64,000 bases of DNA from Pantoea rodasii (GTDB lineage: Bacteria; Pseudomonadota; Gammaproteobacteria; Enterobacterales; Enterobacteriaceae). Location: positions 310,001-374,000 of the forward strand of contig NZ_MLFP01000004.1 in NCBI RefSeq assembly GCF_002095465.1, read 5' to 3'. This document shows, in pieces, positions 30,527-39,795 of this stretch (the stretch's first letter is position 1; each line of letters begins with the position of its first letter). The position numbers were made by a program, and so were the translations under genes. Below the pieces are notes generated by a model. It was not told where the DNA came from, did no database searches, and was given only the letters and a program-made list of their open reading frames with translations.

Positions 30527-30611
30527 GCCGAAGTGGCGAAATCGGTAGACGCAGTTGATTCAAAATCAACCGTAGAGATACATGTCGGTTCGAGTCCGAC
30601 CTTCGGCACCA
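30527..30611 (+). tRNA. leuX: tRNA-Leu (anticodon CAA)
   Basis: 85 bases beginning GCCGAAGTGGCG and ending CTTCGGCACCA, with the acceptor stem GCCGAAG/CTTCGGC, encoded CCA, the type II variable arm of leucine tRNAs, and anticodon CAA in the loop TTCAAAA. It is nearly identical to E. coli leuX, the tRNA at which large islands integrate in E. coli. The DNA beyond its 3' end is here clearly accessory. Confidence 0.97.
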
Positions 30612-30630
30612 TCGATTGATGCAAAAAATT

Positions 30631-30656
30631 AAGTCGCTTACGAGCGGCTTTTTTTG
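30631..30656 (+). terminator. leuX terminator
   Basis: AAGTCGCT-TACG-AGCGGCTT followed by a T-run, 20 bases after the CCA end. Confidence 0.88.
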
Positions 30657-31105
30657 TGCCTGAAATTCAGTAATACACACTCCCTCTAAACGAAAAAATC
30701 TTCAACAATCCCAAACAAATCAGTAAGCATCTTTAAAATTGCGATGGATACGGCCAAAAGTCCACGAAGTAAAACAGGACCGAAAGAGGCAAGAAATAGA
30801 TTTTAAAACTGAATTTTCTGGACTGAGAAAGCAGCGCCCCCTTACGGGGGTCTCAGCTGCCTTGAGGCAGGTCAGGACACTTTACCGTCATGGACGAACC
30901 TGTTACCAGGAAGTGGGATGCGATTTTGTTGCCAAAATCCCTGTAACCATCCGAAGTTCAAATAATACCCGGCAAGCCTTAGATTTGCAATTGCAGGACA
31001 GATACAACAGTGTTTTGACCTCACACTTATGGATAGAGACCATGAGAATCTCATCCCGCCTTCTCAGATGAGTTAATGATTTTACTCAGAGAGTTAGCAT
31101 CGATT
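30657..31105. other. Gene-poor stretch after leuX
   Basis: About 450 bp with no gene I can support. A 110-codon frame (30739-31071) has no family resemblance and an odd, basic composition. Two compact hairpins stand side by side, CCCCC-TTAC-GGGGG (30838-30851) and CTGCC-TTGA-GGCAG (30857-30870), suggesting a structured RNA or a decayed mobile-element end. No integrase or copy of the tRNA 3' end was noticed. Confidence 0.5.
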
Positions 31106-31513
31106 TCACCGCACCCAATACCCCACGGTCACCTGATTACTCAACACCGTTACCGCAGGCGCTATCGTGCCGCGCACCGCTGAAAAATACTCAAACCACA
31201 ACGGTCCGCCAGCCGGAAAGCCGTGCGGCATGGCCATTTCTCCGCGCAATCCCGGCAGCCTCACGCAGCGACCGCCGCCGCAGACCTGCACCTGAAACCC
31301 CATTGGCACGGGCCCATCGACGGCGATGCGCCATGCCAGATGCCTTGCCATCGCGCCCGCAGGAGGCGGCACGGCAGGCTGTACCGGACGGCCTTTAAAC
31401 ACTTGTTTACCTTGAGTGATCACGCCGCCAAAGCTCTGGCTGCTCCATGATCCTTCCGCAGCCAGCGCCAGCGGCGAGATTAACAGCAGCCCAAACCACA
31501 TCCAGCATCGCAT
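31106..31513 (-). CDS. flhE: Flagellar protein FlhE
   Basis: 135 residues with a signal peptide (cleavage near ALAA-EGSW). GSWSSQSFGG near the mature start, FQVQVCGGGRCVRLPGL with a cysteine pair, and VLSNQVTVGYWVR at the end match FlhE, a periplasmic protein reported to guard against proton leakage through the flagellar export gate. In most enterobacteria it is the last gene of flhBAE; here it follows a truncated flhA after a 171-bp gap. Confidence 0.8.
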   Translation of the reverse strand: MRCWMWFGLLLISPLALAAEGSWSSQSFGGVITQGKQVFKGRPVQPAVPPPAGAMARHLAWRIAVDGPVPMGFQVQVCGGGRCVRLPGLRGEMAMPHGFPAGGPLWFEYFSAVRGTIAPAVTVLSNQVTVGYWVR

Positions 31514-31684
31514 CAGGTTTTACCTCCAGTCAGCCAAGTCCAATCCCATTCCGATCTTTTACACTCATCACTGCGAATAAGTTTTAATCTCCTGTTCGCT
31601 GTATCCGGCCCTATACAGGTCTTCTGCATCTATTTTCACGAATCAGGCTGAGCCATGCCCAATCTCACATAGGCCCGCTCCGCA

Positions 31685-33366
31685 TCAGCTTTTCCCCCCA
31701 ATCAGCCACGTCATACGCACGTTGCGCTGGCTGCTGATCTCCTGACTGGAGAGCACCGCCATCTGCGGGAAAAGGCGGCGCAAATAGCGCGACAGCATCA
31801 GTCGCAGCGCCGGATTCACCAGCAGCACCGGCGGCGCACCTAATCCTTCCTGATGCATCAGCGCTTGTTCGGTCTGTTTCATCAGGCTCTCGGCTATGCC
31901 CGGCTCGATGGCGCTGCCGCTTTGCGTCGCCTGCACCAGCAGCTGTTCCAGTGATACGTCCAGCCCAATTACCTGAATGTCTTCCTCGCCGGAGAACCAC
32001 TGCTGCGTAATGGCGCGCGCCAGACGTGCTCGCACGCGGGCAGTGAGTTCATCGGCATCGCTGCTGGCCGTAACAAACTCTGCCAGCGTATCGATAATGG
32101 TGCGCATATCGCGGATCGGCACGCGCTCTGCCAACAGGTTCTGCAACACCTTGTGCAGCAAGGTCAGGCTGATGACGGCGGGTATCAGATCCTCCACCAG
32201 TTTAGGGGCATGTTTGCTGAGCTGATCCAGCAACTGCTGCGCTTCCTGACGGCCAAACAGCTCTTCGGTATGGGTTGAGATCAGATGATTAAGATGGGTG
32301 GCGACCACGGAACTGGGATCGACCACGGTATAGCCCAGCGTTTGCGCCAGTTCGCGCTGCACCTCGTCGATCCACAACGCGGGCAATCCAAAGGTGGGTT
32401 CGATGCACGGTGTGCCGGGAATCTCACCTTCGGCACAGCCGGGATCGATCGCCATCCAGCGATCGGGCTGGATCTCGCCGTGGCCGATCTCCACGCCTTT
32501 GAGCAAAATGCGATAGCGAGTGGGCGGCAAATCAAGGTTGTCACGGATATGCACTGCAGGGGGTAAGAAGCCCATCTGCTGGGCGAATTTTTGCGGATAC
32601 CGCGTACGCGGGTCAGCAACTGGCCTTGCTGCTCGTGATCGACCATCGGGATCAGGCGATAACCGACTTCCAGTCCAAGCTCATCCTCCAGCTGAACATC
32701 TGCCCAGCTCGCTTCATTGACCTGCGCAGCCTCGCTTTCTGAACGCGTCAGGGGCGAAGCACCAGCTGCCGGTTGCTGCAGGGTGCGGCCGCGCAGCCAC
32801 CAGGCCAATCCGAGCAACAGGGCAGTAAACAGCAGGAAAACGATGTTCGGCATGCCGGGAATCAGCCCGAGCAAGCCAATCACCACAGCGGCCAGCGTCA
32901 GCACGCGCGGAGAGGTAAACAGCTGGCCCACCATCTGCTCGCCCACATCCTGATCGTTGACCACCCGTGTGACCACTACGCCCGCTGCGGTGGAGATCAC
33001 CAGTCCTGGAATCTGAGCCACCAGGCCATCGCCAATGGTCAACAGCGTATAGGTTTCCCCCGCCACGCCCATGGTCATGTCATGCTGCATTACGCCGATG
33101 ATCAGGCCGCCGATGATGTTGATCGCCATGATCATCAGTCCGGCAATCGCATCGCCGCGCACAAATTTACTGGCACCGTCCATCGAGCCGTAAAAGTCCG
33201 CTTCCTGCGTCACCTCTTTGCGACGTCGCTTGGCTTCCTCTTCACCGATCAAACCGGCGTTGAGATCGGCGTCGATCGCCATCTGCTTGCCGGGCATGCC
33301 ATCCAGCGTGAAACGCGCGCCGACTTCAGCGATACGTCCGGCGCCTTTGGTAATTACCATAAAGTT
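31685..33366 (-). pseudogene. flhA: flhA remnant, 5' end deleted and frame broken
   Basis: About 560 C-terminal residues of the flagellar type III export gate protein FlhA remain, from NFMVITKGAGRIAEVGARF (the FHIPEP-region motif) through GDGLVAQIPGLVISTAAGV to the normal cytoplasmic end. Roughly the first 130 residues, holding the early membrane segments, are missing. The break at about 33367-33373 joins directly to motA on the opposite strand. There is also a one-base loss in an A-run (33 bases of context: T5 at 32588-32592 should be six), splitting the linker from the soluble domain. No start signal remains, so it cannot support flagellar export from this locus. Confidence 0.93.
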
Positions 33367-33373
33367 GAAAAAT

Positions 33374-33895
33374 TTCGTACTGGATTATTTCCGCCTGATG
33401 ATCGCCGGCAGCATGAATGCGCATGAAATCGAAGCGCTGATGGACGAAGAAATTGAAACCTGCGAAGAGGAGTTGGAAGTGCCGGCCAACAGCATGAACA
33501 CGCTTGGGGATGGCTTTCCTGCTTTCGGTATTGTGGCGGCGGTGATGGGGGTGGTGAACGCTCTGGCCGCTGCCGATCGCCCGGCCTCCGAGCTGGGCGT
33601 GCTGATCGCCCACGCTATGGTCGGCACCTTCCTCGGTATCCTGCTGGCTTACGGTTTCGTGCTGCCGCTTGCCACGCTGTTACGGCAGAAGAGTAGCGAT
33701 CAGGTCAAAATTTTGCAGTGCATCAAAGTCACGTTGCTCTCCAGCCTGAACGGCTATGCGCCGCAGATTGCGGTGGAATTTGGCCGCAAAACCATCTTCA
33801 CCAGCGAACGTCCCTCCTTTGAAGAGCTGGAAGAACACGTGCGCAGTGTGAAATCGAATGCCAGCAAAATGAAACCGTCGGACGCCAGCGCATGA
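33374..33895 (+). pseudogene. motA: motA remnant, 5' end deleted
   Basis: 173 C-terminal residues of the flagellar stator protein MotA, starting at FVLDYFRLMIAGSMNAHEIE and including the conserved PAFGIVAAVMGVVNAL and IAHAMVGTFLGILLAYGF membrane segments. About 120 N-terminal residues with the first two membrane segments are absent. The sequence upstream is the opposite strand of truncated flhA. No native start remains. The downstream motB stop/start overlap (ATGA at 33892-33895) is intact, so only the front of the operon was lost. Confidence 0.92.
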
Positions 33896-34791
33896 AGGAC
33901 GGCAGCCCGGTTATCATCGTTCGTCGCCGTAAAAAGCATAAGCATGCGCATCACGGCGGCACGTGGAAAATCGCCTATGCCGATTTCATCACCGCGATGA
34001 TGGCGTTCTTTTTGGTGATGTGGCTGCTGTCGCAGTCCACCGCGCAGCAACGCGAAATGATTGCCGATTACTTTCGCACCCCGTTAAAAACCACGCTGGC
34101 GCAGGGCAACAAAGCCAGCCTGAGCGATAGCGTCATTCCCGGCGGCGGCGACGACCTGATTAAACAGCAGGGCGAAGTCTATAAAAGCAGGCTGGATGCG
34201 TTGAAGCGCCAGATGGAGAGCCTGAAGCGGGCAAAACAGAAACTGCAGCAGATGATTGCCACCGATCCCCGACTGAATAATTTCCAGTCCAATTTGCTGC
34301 TGACGCTGACCCAGGATGGTCTGCTGATTCAGATTACCGATTCGCAGCAGCGCCCGATGTTCAAGTTGGGCAGCGAACAGCCCGAACCCTACATGTTGGG
34401 CATTCTTGAGGCGTTGGTGCCGCTGCTCAACGAGTTACCAAATGCGATCAGTCTGACCGGCCACACCGATTCGCTGCCCTACGCGGGCGGTGTCAGTGGA
34501 TACAGCAATTGGGAACTGTCAGCGGGACGTTCCAACGCCACGCGACGTGTGCTAACCCATGGCGGATTGGCAGATGAACGTTTTCTGCGGGTGATTGGCA
34601 CCGCCAGCCGTATGCCGCTGGAAGAGAGCACGCCAGACGATCCTCGTAATCGCCGCATCAGTATTCTTGTCCTCAGCCACATGAAAAAGCAGGAGATCCA
34701 GATGGAAAACACCCTCGCGCAGCACCCTGATGCCCTATTGCAGGATGCTTCCATTCAGCCTGTTGAAGGACACTCCGATGGAATTGAATGA
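33892..34791 (+). CDS. motB: Flagellar stator protein MotB
   Basis: 299 residues, full length. A basic N-terminus leads to one membrane helix containing the proton-channel aspartate (YADFITAMMAFFLVMWLL, D about 34), a plug region, and an OmpA-like peptidoglycan-binding domain (SLTGHTDSLPY, NWELSAGRSNATRRVL). MotA4B2 stators drive rotation by proton flow. Here the partner MotA is truncated, so MotB would have no channel partner from this locus. It overlaps motA by four and cheA by 14 bases. Confidence 0.95.
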   Translation: MKDGSPVIIVRRRKKHKHAHHGGTWKIAYADFITAMMAFFLVMWLLSQSTAQQREMIADYFRTPLKTTLAQGNKASLSDSVIPGGGDDLIKQQGEVYKSRLDALKRQMESLKRAKQKLQQMIATDPRLNNFQSNLLLTLTQDGLLIQITDSQQRPMFKLGSEQPEPYMLGILEALVPLLNELPNAISLTGHTDSLPYAGGVSGYSNWELSAGRSNATRRVLTHGGLADERFLRVIGTASRMPLEESTPDDPRNRRISILVLSHMKKQEIQMENTLAQHPDALLQDASIQPVEGHSDGIE

Positions 34792-36759
34792 TTTTTCGCA
34801 GATATTTTTCAGTGAAGCAGAAGAGTTGTTGGCAGAGATGGAGCTGCATCTGTTACAGCTGGATATTGCCGCGCCCGATATTGAGCAGCTCAATGCCATC
34901 TTTCGCGCAGCCCACTCGCTGAAGGGCGGGGCCGGCACCTTTGGTTTTGATGCTTTGCAGAAAACCACGCATCTGCTGGAAAACCTGCTGGATGAGGCGC
35001 GCAGTGGTGAGCGCAGGCTTAATCCGGCAACGGTTCAGCTGTTGCTGGAGAGTAAAGACATCATGCAAAACCAGCTCGCTGCGTACCGTGCCTCGCTGCC
35101 GCCGGATGAAGAGCGCTTCCGTTACATTTGCGAAGCGCTGCGCCAGATCGCGTTGCAGGCCAGCGATCCGATCCCGATGACCGACGACGCAGCGGAGATG
35201 GAGCTGTGTATTACGCTGAGTGACGTTGATGAAAATGAACAAACGCTGCTGCGACAAGAGCTGGAAAACCTTGGCACATTACGCAAACAGGAACAGACAT
35301 CGAATAGCCTGAAGGTGGTGCTCGCCAGCGCCACGCCAGCCGACGATATTCGTGCGGTGCTGTGTTTTGTGCTGAATGACACGCAAATCGCCATTCAGCC
35401 AGTGGTCGCCGCGCCCACCGCTGCCGTATTGACTGCAACACCCGCGCCCACATCCACGGCGCCGCTTAATGCCCCGGTGTCAGCCACTTCCACGGCCACG
35501 TCTACACCCCCGACACCAACTCCCTCCACCGCGCCGCGTGCCGCTAGCCAGGAATCCAGCAGCATCCGCGTTGCCGTCAGTAAGGTTGATCAAATTATCA
35601 ATCAGGTCGGCGAGCTGATCATCACTCAGGCGATGCTGTCTCAGCTTACCCAGCGTTGGATAACGCCAATCATGACGCGCTGCTTAACTGCGTAGCGCAG
35701 ATGGAGCGCAACACGCGTGAACTGCAAGAGTCGGTGATGTCGATTCGTATGATGCCAATGGACTATGTTTTTAGCCGTTTTCCTCGTCTGGTGCACGACC
35801 TCGGGTCGCGCCTCGATAAACAGGTAGAGCTCACGCTGAAAGGCGGCTCCGCCGAACTGGATAAGAGCCTGATTGAACGCATTATCGATCCGTTGACCCA
35901 TCTGGTGCGTAATAGCCTCGATCACGGTATTGAAGCCAAAGCGCAGCGCATTGCCCAGGGCAAACCGGGCACCGGCAATCTGACGCTTTCCGCTGAACAT
36001 CACGGCGGCAACATCGTGATTGAAGTCACGGATGATGGCGCGGGCTTGAACCGGGAGAAAATTCTGGCGAAAGCGCGCTCGCAGGGCATGAGCATCAGTG
36101 ACACCTTAAGCGATGATGAGGTATGGATGCTCATCTTCGCCGCCGGTTTCTCTACCGCAGAAAGTGTCACCGACGTCTCCGGGCGCGGCGTGGGTATGGA
36201 TGTGGTGCGGCGAAATATTCTGGCGATGGGCGGTCACGTGGAGGTGCAGTCGCGGCAGGGCAAGGGCACTACGGTGCGCATCCTGCTGCCGCTGACGCTG
36301 GCGATCCTCGACGGCATGCTGGTTAGGGTGGCTGATGAGATTTATGTGATACCGCTGGGTGCGGTGATGGAGTCGCTGCTGCCGCAAGAGGAGATGCTGT
36401 ATCGCTATGTGGGTGACGAACGCTTGCTGCAAGTGCGCGGCGAGTATTTGCCGCTGGTGATGTTGCGTCAGCGTTTTTCAGTGAGCGGGCAAGCCCCGAG
36501 TGACAACGGCATCGTGGTGATTGTGCAGAGCGCCGGCTGTCGCTATGCGCTGTGGGTCGATCAGCTGATTGGCCAGCAGCAGGTAGTGGTGAAAAACCTC
36601 GAACAAAACTATCGCAAAGTGACCGGCGTATCGGCTGCCACCATTCTCGGTGACGGCAGTGTGGCGTTGATTCTGGATGTGGTTGAACTATCAGCCTTCA
36701 CGCATCCACAGGCAAAAGCTGGCCGCGCATGCGTCAGCGAACAGGAGGTGGCAGCATGA
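34778..36759 (+). CDS. cheA: Chemotaxis histidine kinase CheA (frame broken once)
   Basis: ATG 34778 starts the P1 domain; the phosphorylated histidine lies in [14 protein letters not shown] (about residue 48). P2 and an Ala/Pro/Thr-rich linker (about 215-265) follow, then P3. The frame shifts at 35656-35657, where CAGCGTTGG should read CAGCGTTTGG; the second half continues with [11 protein letters not shown], the ATPase N-box [13 protein letters not shown]-boxes, and the CheW-like P5. Restored length is 660, close to the E. coli 654. CheA phosphorylates CheY and CheB; neither gene, nor any receptor gene, is present here. Confidence 0.92.
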
Positions 36760-37250
36760 CGTTATCAAAATCGCTCAGGGATGATACGGCAGCGCAGGAG
36801 TATCTGATTTTTCGTCTCGGCGATGAAGAGTACGGCATCGATATTCTCAAAGTGCAGGAAATTCGTGGCTGCGATCGGGTGACGCGCGTGCCGAACGCAC
36901 CGGATTTTCTCACTGGCGTGACCAATCTGCGCGGCGTGATAGTGCCGATTGTGGATTTGCGCGTGCGCTTTAATCTGCCAGTGATCGGCCAGGATGAGAA
37001 TACGGTGGTGATTGTGCTGAATCTCAGCGACCGTATCGTCGGTATTGTGGTGGATGGCGTGGCGGACGTGCTGTCGCTGGATCACGAGCAGATTAAACCC
37101 ACGCCGGATGTATCGGCAGCGCTGTCCAGCCGCTATTTGCTGGGCCTGGGCGTGGTGGATAATCGCATGATGATTTTGGTGAATATCGAGAAGCTGCTGA
37201 GCCGGGAAGAGCTGGATGCGATGGATGCAGTGACCGATGCGTTAGCGTAG
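36756..37250 (+). CDS. cheW: Chemotaxis coupling protein CheW
   Basis: 164 residues from ATG 36756, whose ATGA overlaps the cheA stop; GGAGGTGG is upstream. [20 protein letters not shown] and [14 protein letters not shown] are diagnostic. CheW links receptors to CheA. It is the last gene of this chemotaxis fragment: receptor and cheRBYZ genes that usually follow are missing, and palindromic repeats come next. Confidence 0.96.
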   Translation: MTLSKSLRDDTAAQEYLIFRLGDEEYGIDILKVQEIRGCDRVTRVPNAPDFLTGVTNLRGVIVPIVDLRVRFNLPVIGQDENTVVIVLNLSDRIVGIVVDGVADVLSLDHEQIKPTPDVSAALSSRYLLGLGVVDNRMMILVNIEKLLSREELDAMDAVTDALA

Positions 37251-37281
37251 CGGCATCAAGTGGGATGCAATTAGCGCCGTT

Positions 37282-37342
37282 GCGCGATAAATCGCGCCGC
37301 CACGGAGGTGTGCAGAAAAGGGTTGCGGCGCACAGTTTATTA
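37282..37342. repeat. Inverted pair of palindromic repeats
   Basis: Minus-strand copy GCGCGATTTATCGCGC preceded by GTGGCG (37282-37303 as its complement) and a degenerate plus-strand copy beginning GTTGCGGCGCACAG (37322). They mark the end of the flagellar fragment. Confidence 0.6.
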
Positions 37343-37398
37343 CCAGGCCGATGAGATTGCGTGGCAGAATAGCCCCCTCGTTTAGCAGGAGGTAGATC

Positions 37399-37728
37399 AT
37401 GACCGACGAAATCGACCAGCGTATCTACGAATTAGTGCGTCGCTATGACGGCGTCTATCTGTTCAAGCAAAAAATGCTGACGCCACAGATTGATATCGAT
37501 ACCGATCTTAACTTCGAGCGTGAAGAAGCGCAGGCGTTAATGGACGAGTTCTTCAGCGAATTCGCAGTGGATCGCAGCGGGTTTTTGATTGATACCTATT
37601 ATCCGGACGAACCGTCGCTGGCGCAGATCCTGAATCCTTTCAACAAGCGCGAAGTCCCGGTGGTGCCGGACTTTACCCTGGGGATGCTGATTGAATCCGC
37701 CAAAGCAGGGCGTTGGCTGTATGAATAG
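37399..37728 (+). CDS. DUF1493 family protein
   Basis: 109 residues. The plan (short helical start, DIDTDLNFEREEAQALMDEFFSEFAVD, then DTYYPDEPS) matches DUF1493, small enterobacterial proteins that resemble acyl carrier proteins in layout. The usual ACP attachment serine is not evident, so carrier function is doubtful. AGGAGG six bases before the start is a very strong ribosome site. Often found near toxin or lipid-modifying genes elsewhere, but no such partner is evident here. Confidence 0.7.
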   Translation: MTDEIDQRIYELVRRYDGVYLFKQKMLTPQIDIDTDLNFEREEAQALMDEFFSEFAVDRSGFLIDTYYPDEPSLAQILNPFNKREVPVVPDFTLGMLIESAKAGRWLYE

Positions 37729-37768
37729 CGCCAACGCCGCGCGATCATTTCACATGCAGTTGCGGCTA

Positions 37769-38266
37769 TTAATCGTGCCGTTCCAACACGAAACGCGCGT
37801 TGAGCTTTCTTAAAAACTCAAAAGTGGTCATGCAAGGAACATCAAATTGGCGGCAGATATTGGGTACTTTCACTTTGCGTGCGTTGGCAGGCAGAGGAAG
37901 TTCATGCGTGATGACGGTAGCTCCAATGCTTTTACTTTTTGCGATGATCCATGGGTCAGCTTTTGCCAGAAATAAATCGCGTGACCCTGGATTGAAATCG
38001 GCTTTCATTACACTTTCCACTATTTACTGAAAAATCCGCTGGGTATCATGATCATCATTAGCAATGAAATGTGCAGGCCTCGCTTTTACCCAGTCTGATA
38101 GCTCATCATTTCCGTCTCGTAATTCGCGGGCGATCATGTCTACGCTGCCGACAATGTTGAATGTATACTGCCTATCCAGCCATTCCCAATAGCCGGGGCA
38201 AATATCCATTCCGTAGTAAAAGTTTTTCGCCATGATATAAGTGTTTGCATCCAGCAAATATTTCAA
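37769..38266 (-). pseudogene. DUF4411 PIN-like protein interrupted by an in-frame stop
   Basis: From ATG 38264-38266 the frame reads MKYLLDANTYIMAKN, a PIN-type start with the first catalytic aspartate, then stops at TAA 38024-38026. The same frame continues after it with ADPWIIAKSKSIGATVITHE, the second acidic cluster of the DUF4411 family, to a normal end. Changing the TAA to CAA would give one 165-residue protein. The stop is therefore a nonsense change, not an indel. PIN proteins are usually toxin ribonucleases. The start overlaps the upstream XRE/ImmA gene by four bases, so they form one unit. Confidence 0.82.
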
Positions 38267-39408
38267 AGCCCCAACTCCTCTGCAAATTTTGATAGCCTGG
38301 AAGGCTGCATACCATCCAGCAAATCGCTGGCTTCACGTAATAACATTTGACCACTCAGTGCCTGGCTTAAGACAGCACGAGAAAAAGAGGGACTTATTTG
38401 TGCCTTCTTCGTTCTGAAATAACTGGGACCGCCGTTATCATTTTTACTGCGCTGTTGATGGGCAAGTTTCTGCTCTTGAGTAAATTGCTGATAATCCTCA
38501 TGGGAAATCAAATGAAGTGTCAAAGCCCGGCGGGCGATGACCCAACAACTGACATGAAAGTGTCCTTCCAACGGGGCAAGATTTTCGCGCCAGTTTTCCT
38601 TATAGGCATTCCATAAAGAGAGGAACTCACTTGCCGGAACCAGGAATTCGGCAGCGACGGCATTGCACAGGATTTCTTCCTGTCGGTGAGTTGATGTGCC
38701 ACCATCTGAAACACCGGATTGTCCAATCCAGATATGACTAAGCTCATGAATTAACGTAAACAGTCGAGCGCCGGGTGTATCTGCATGATTGATGAAGATA
38801 ATGGGAGCAAAATCATCCGCAATGGCGAATCCTCTAAACTCATCCACGTTGAAAGGACGCGTATGATGATTGAGATAAGGCGCTCGCATTACCAGAACAC
38901 CGAGATCCTCGATGCGCTTAATCAATTCATTGTAATAGCTCTCCCAGGTACCGCGCGTTGGGTGTGCCGGTAGATTAAGCTTGTGGCGCATATCCTCAAC
39001 TATCGCGTTAGCTGAACTCCCAACGGTAAAACGCCCACTAATATTGGGTGCCGCAGTTAACTGTTGCTGTAAGTACTCTCTGTACCATTCCTGGCGCATC
39101 AGCATAACTTTCAGCAGGTCGATCAATTCAGCACTTGGGCGCAGTGGCCCTTTGCTGCCAATTGTGCGCAAGTCTGGGATGGGCAGTTGTTCTTCGGGAG
39201 GAAGGGGCAGGAAAAGGTAGCCAAAGGGTACATGTACTTTGCCAGCAAACGTCATTGCCTGATTGAATGTTAAGGGTTGCTGGCCACTTTCCCATTCCTG
39301 TAGACGTTCCAGGCTGATGCCGCACTTTTGTGCCAATTTCTCCATGGTAAGACCCGCCCGTTCGCGGGACCAACTAAGCATGGCAGGATTAATATTGGCA
39401 ATTGTCAT
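38263..39408 (-). CDS. XRE-family regulator fused to ImmA/IrrE metallopeptidase domain
   Basis: 381 residues from ATG 39406-39408; an earlier TTG would add six codons. An N-terminal helix-turn-helix (RAGLTMEKLAQKCGISLERLQEWE, about 13-40) is followed by an ImmA/IrrE zinc-peptidase domain with the HELSH motif (LIHELSHIWIG) and a downstream glutamate in EEILCNAVAAEF. Such fusions act as antitoxins or as repressors cleaved on signal. Paired with a DUF4411 PIN-like gene, this is a putative toxin-antitoxin or defence-type module. Codon use is less GC-biased than the core genes, consistent with transfer. Confidence 0.85.
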   Translation of the reverse strand: MTIANINPAMLSWSRERAGLTMEKLAQKCGISLERLQEWESGQQPLTFNQAMTFAGKVHVPFGYLFLPLPPEEQLPIPDLRTIGSKGPLRPSAELIDLLKVMLMRQEWYREYLQQQLTAAPNISGRFTVGSSANAIVEDMRHKLNLPAHPTRGTWESYYNELIKRIEDLGVLVMRAPYLNHHTRPFNVDEFRGFAIADDFAPIIFINHADTPGARLFTLIHELSHIWIGQSGVSDGGTSTHRQEEILCNAVAAEFLVPASEFLSLWNAYKENWRENLAPLEGHFHVSCWVIARRALTLHLISHEDYQQFTQEQKLAHQQRSKNDNGGPSYFRTKKAQISPSFSRAVLSQALSGQMLLREASDLLDGMQPSRLSKFAEELGL

Positions 39409-39426
39409 AAGGCATCGGGCGTTCAA

Positions 39427-39795
39427 TGAATGTGATGAGAGTATGTGCGCAAGCTTTCAGTCGTTCAATACCTGCCCAAATAACGTGTTCCCCTCAAGCC
39501 AATGTGGCTCATTACGTGAAACGTTAACGCCGGTGTTTCCATCAACCCAGCGGTCATGCCACTTCAGATTACTTTTCTGATCTAATATCAGCGCGCCAGA
39601 TGCCGTTCACTTATTAAAAAAATCTTTTAAAAAAGAGGAAATAGTGAGTTTTATTTTCTTGCGGGGCATCCGATTCACTGGTGTGGCGTTCATTATCACG
39701 CAGTATCATGGAAAACATATCAGCGCAAAAAATTCACTTCTCCCGCGCCCTAAAAATCATCACACTAGCCACCTTTACCGTTACGGAGTGATGGC
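39427..39795. other. Intergenic region with a probable coding relic
   Basis: AT-rich 370 bp. On the minus strand from about 39603 down to TGA 39470 a startless frame reads ...DQKSNLKWHDRWVDGN, SRNEPHWLEGN and LFGQVLND-stop, which looks like the C-terminus of a lost protein; I do not recognise it. Nearer DUF1176 the sequence is AT-rich and probably promoter. Confidence 0.4.

Noticed and set aside
30739..31071. 110-codon gene after leuX
   Set aside because: No family resemblance, a weak ribosome site, and it runs across two strong hairpins; treated as non-coding.
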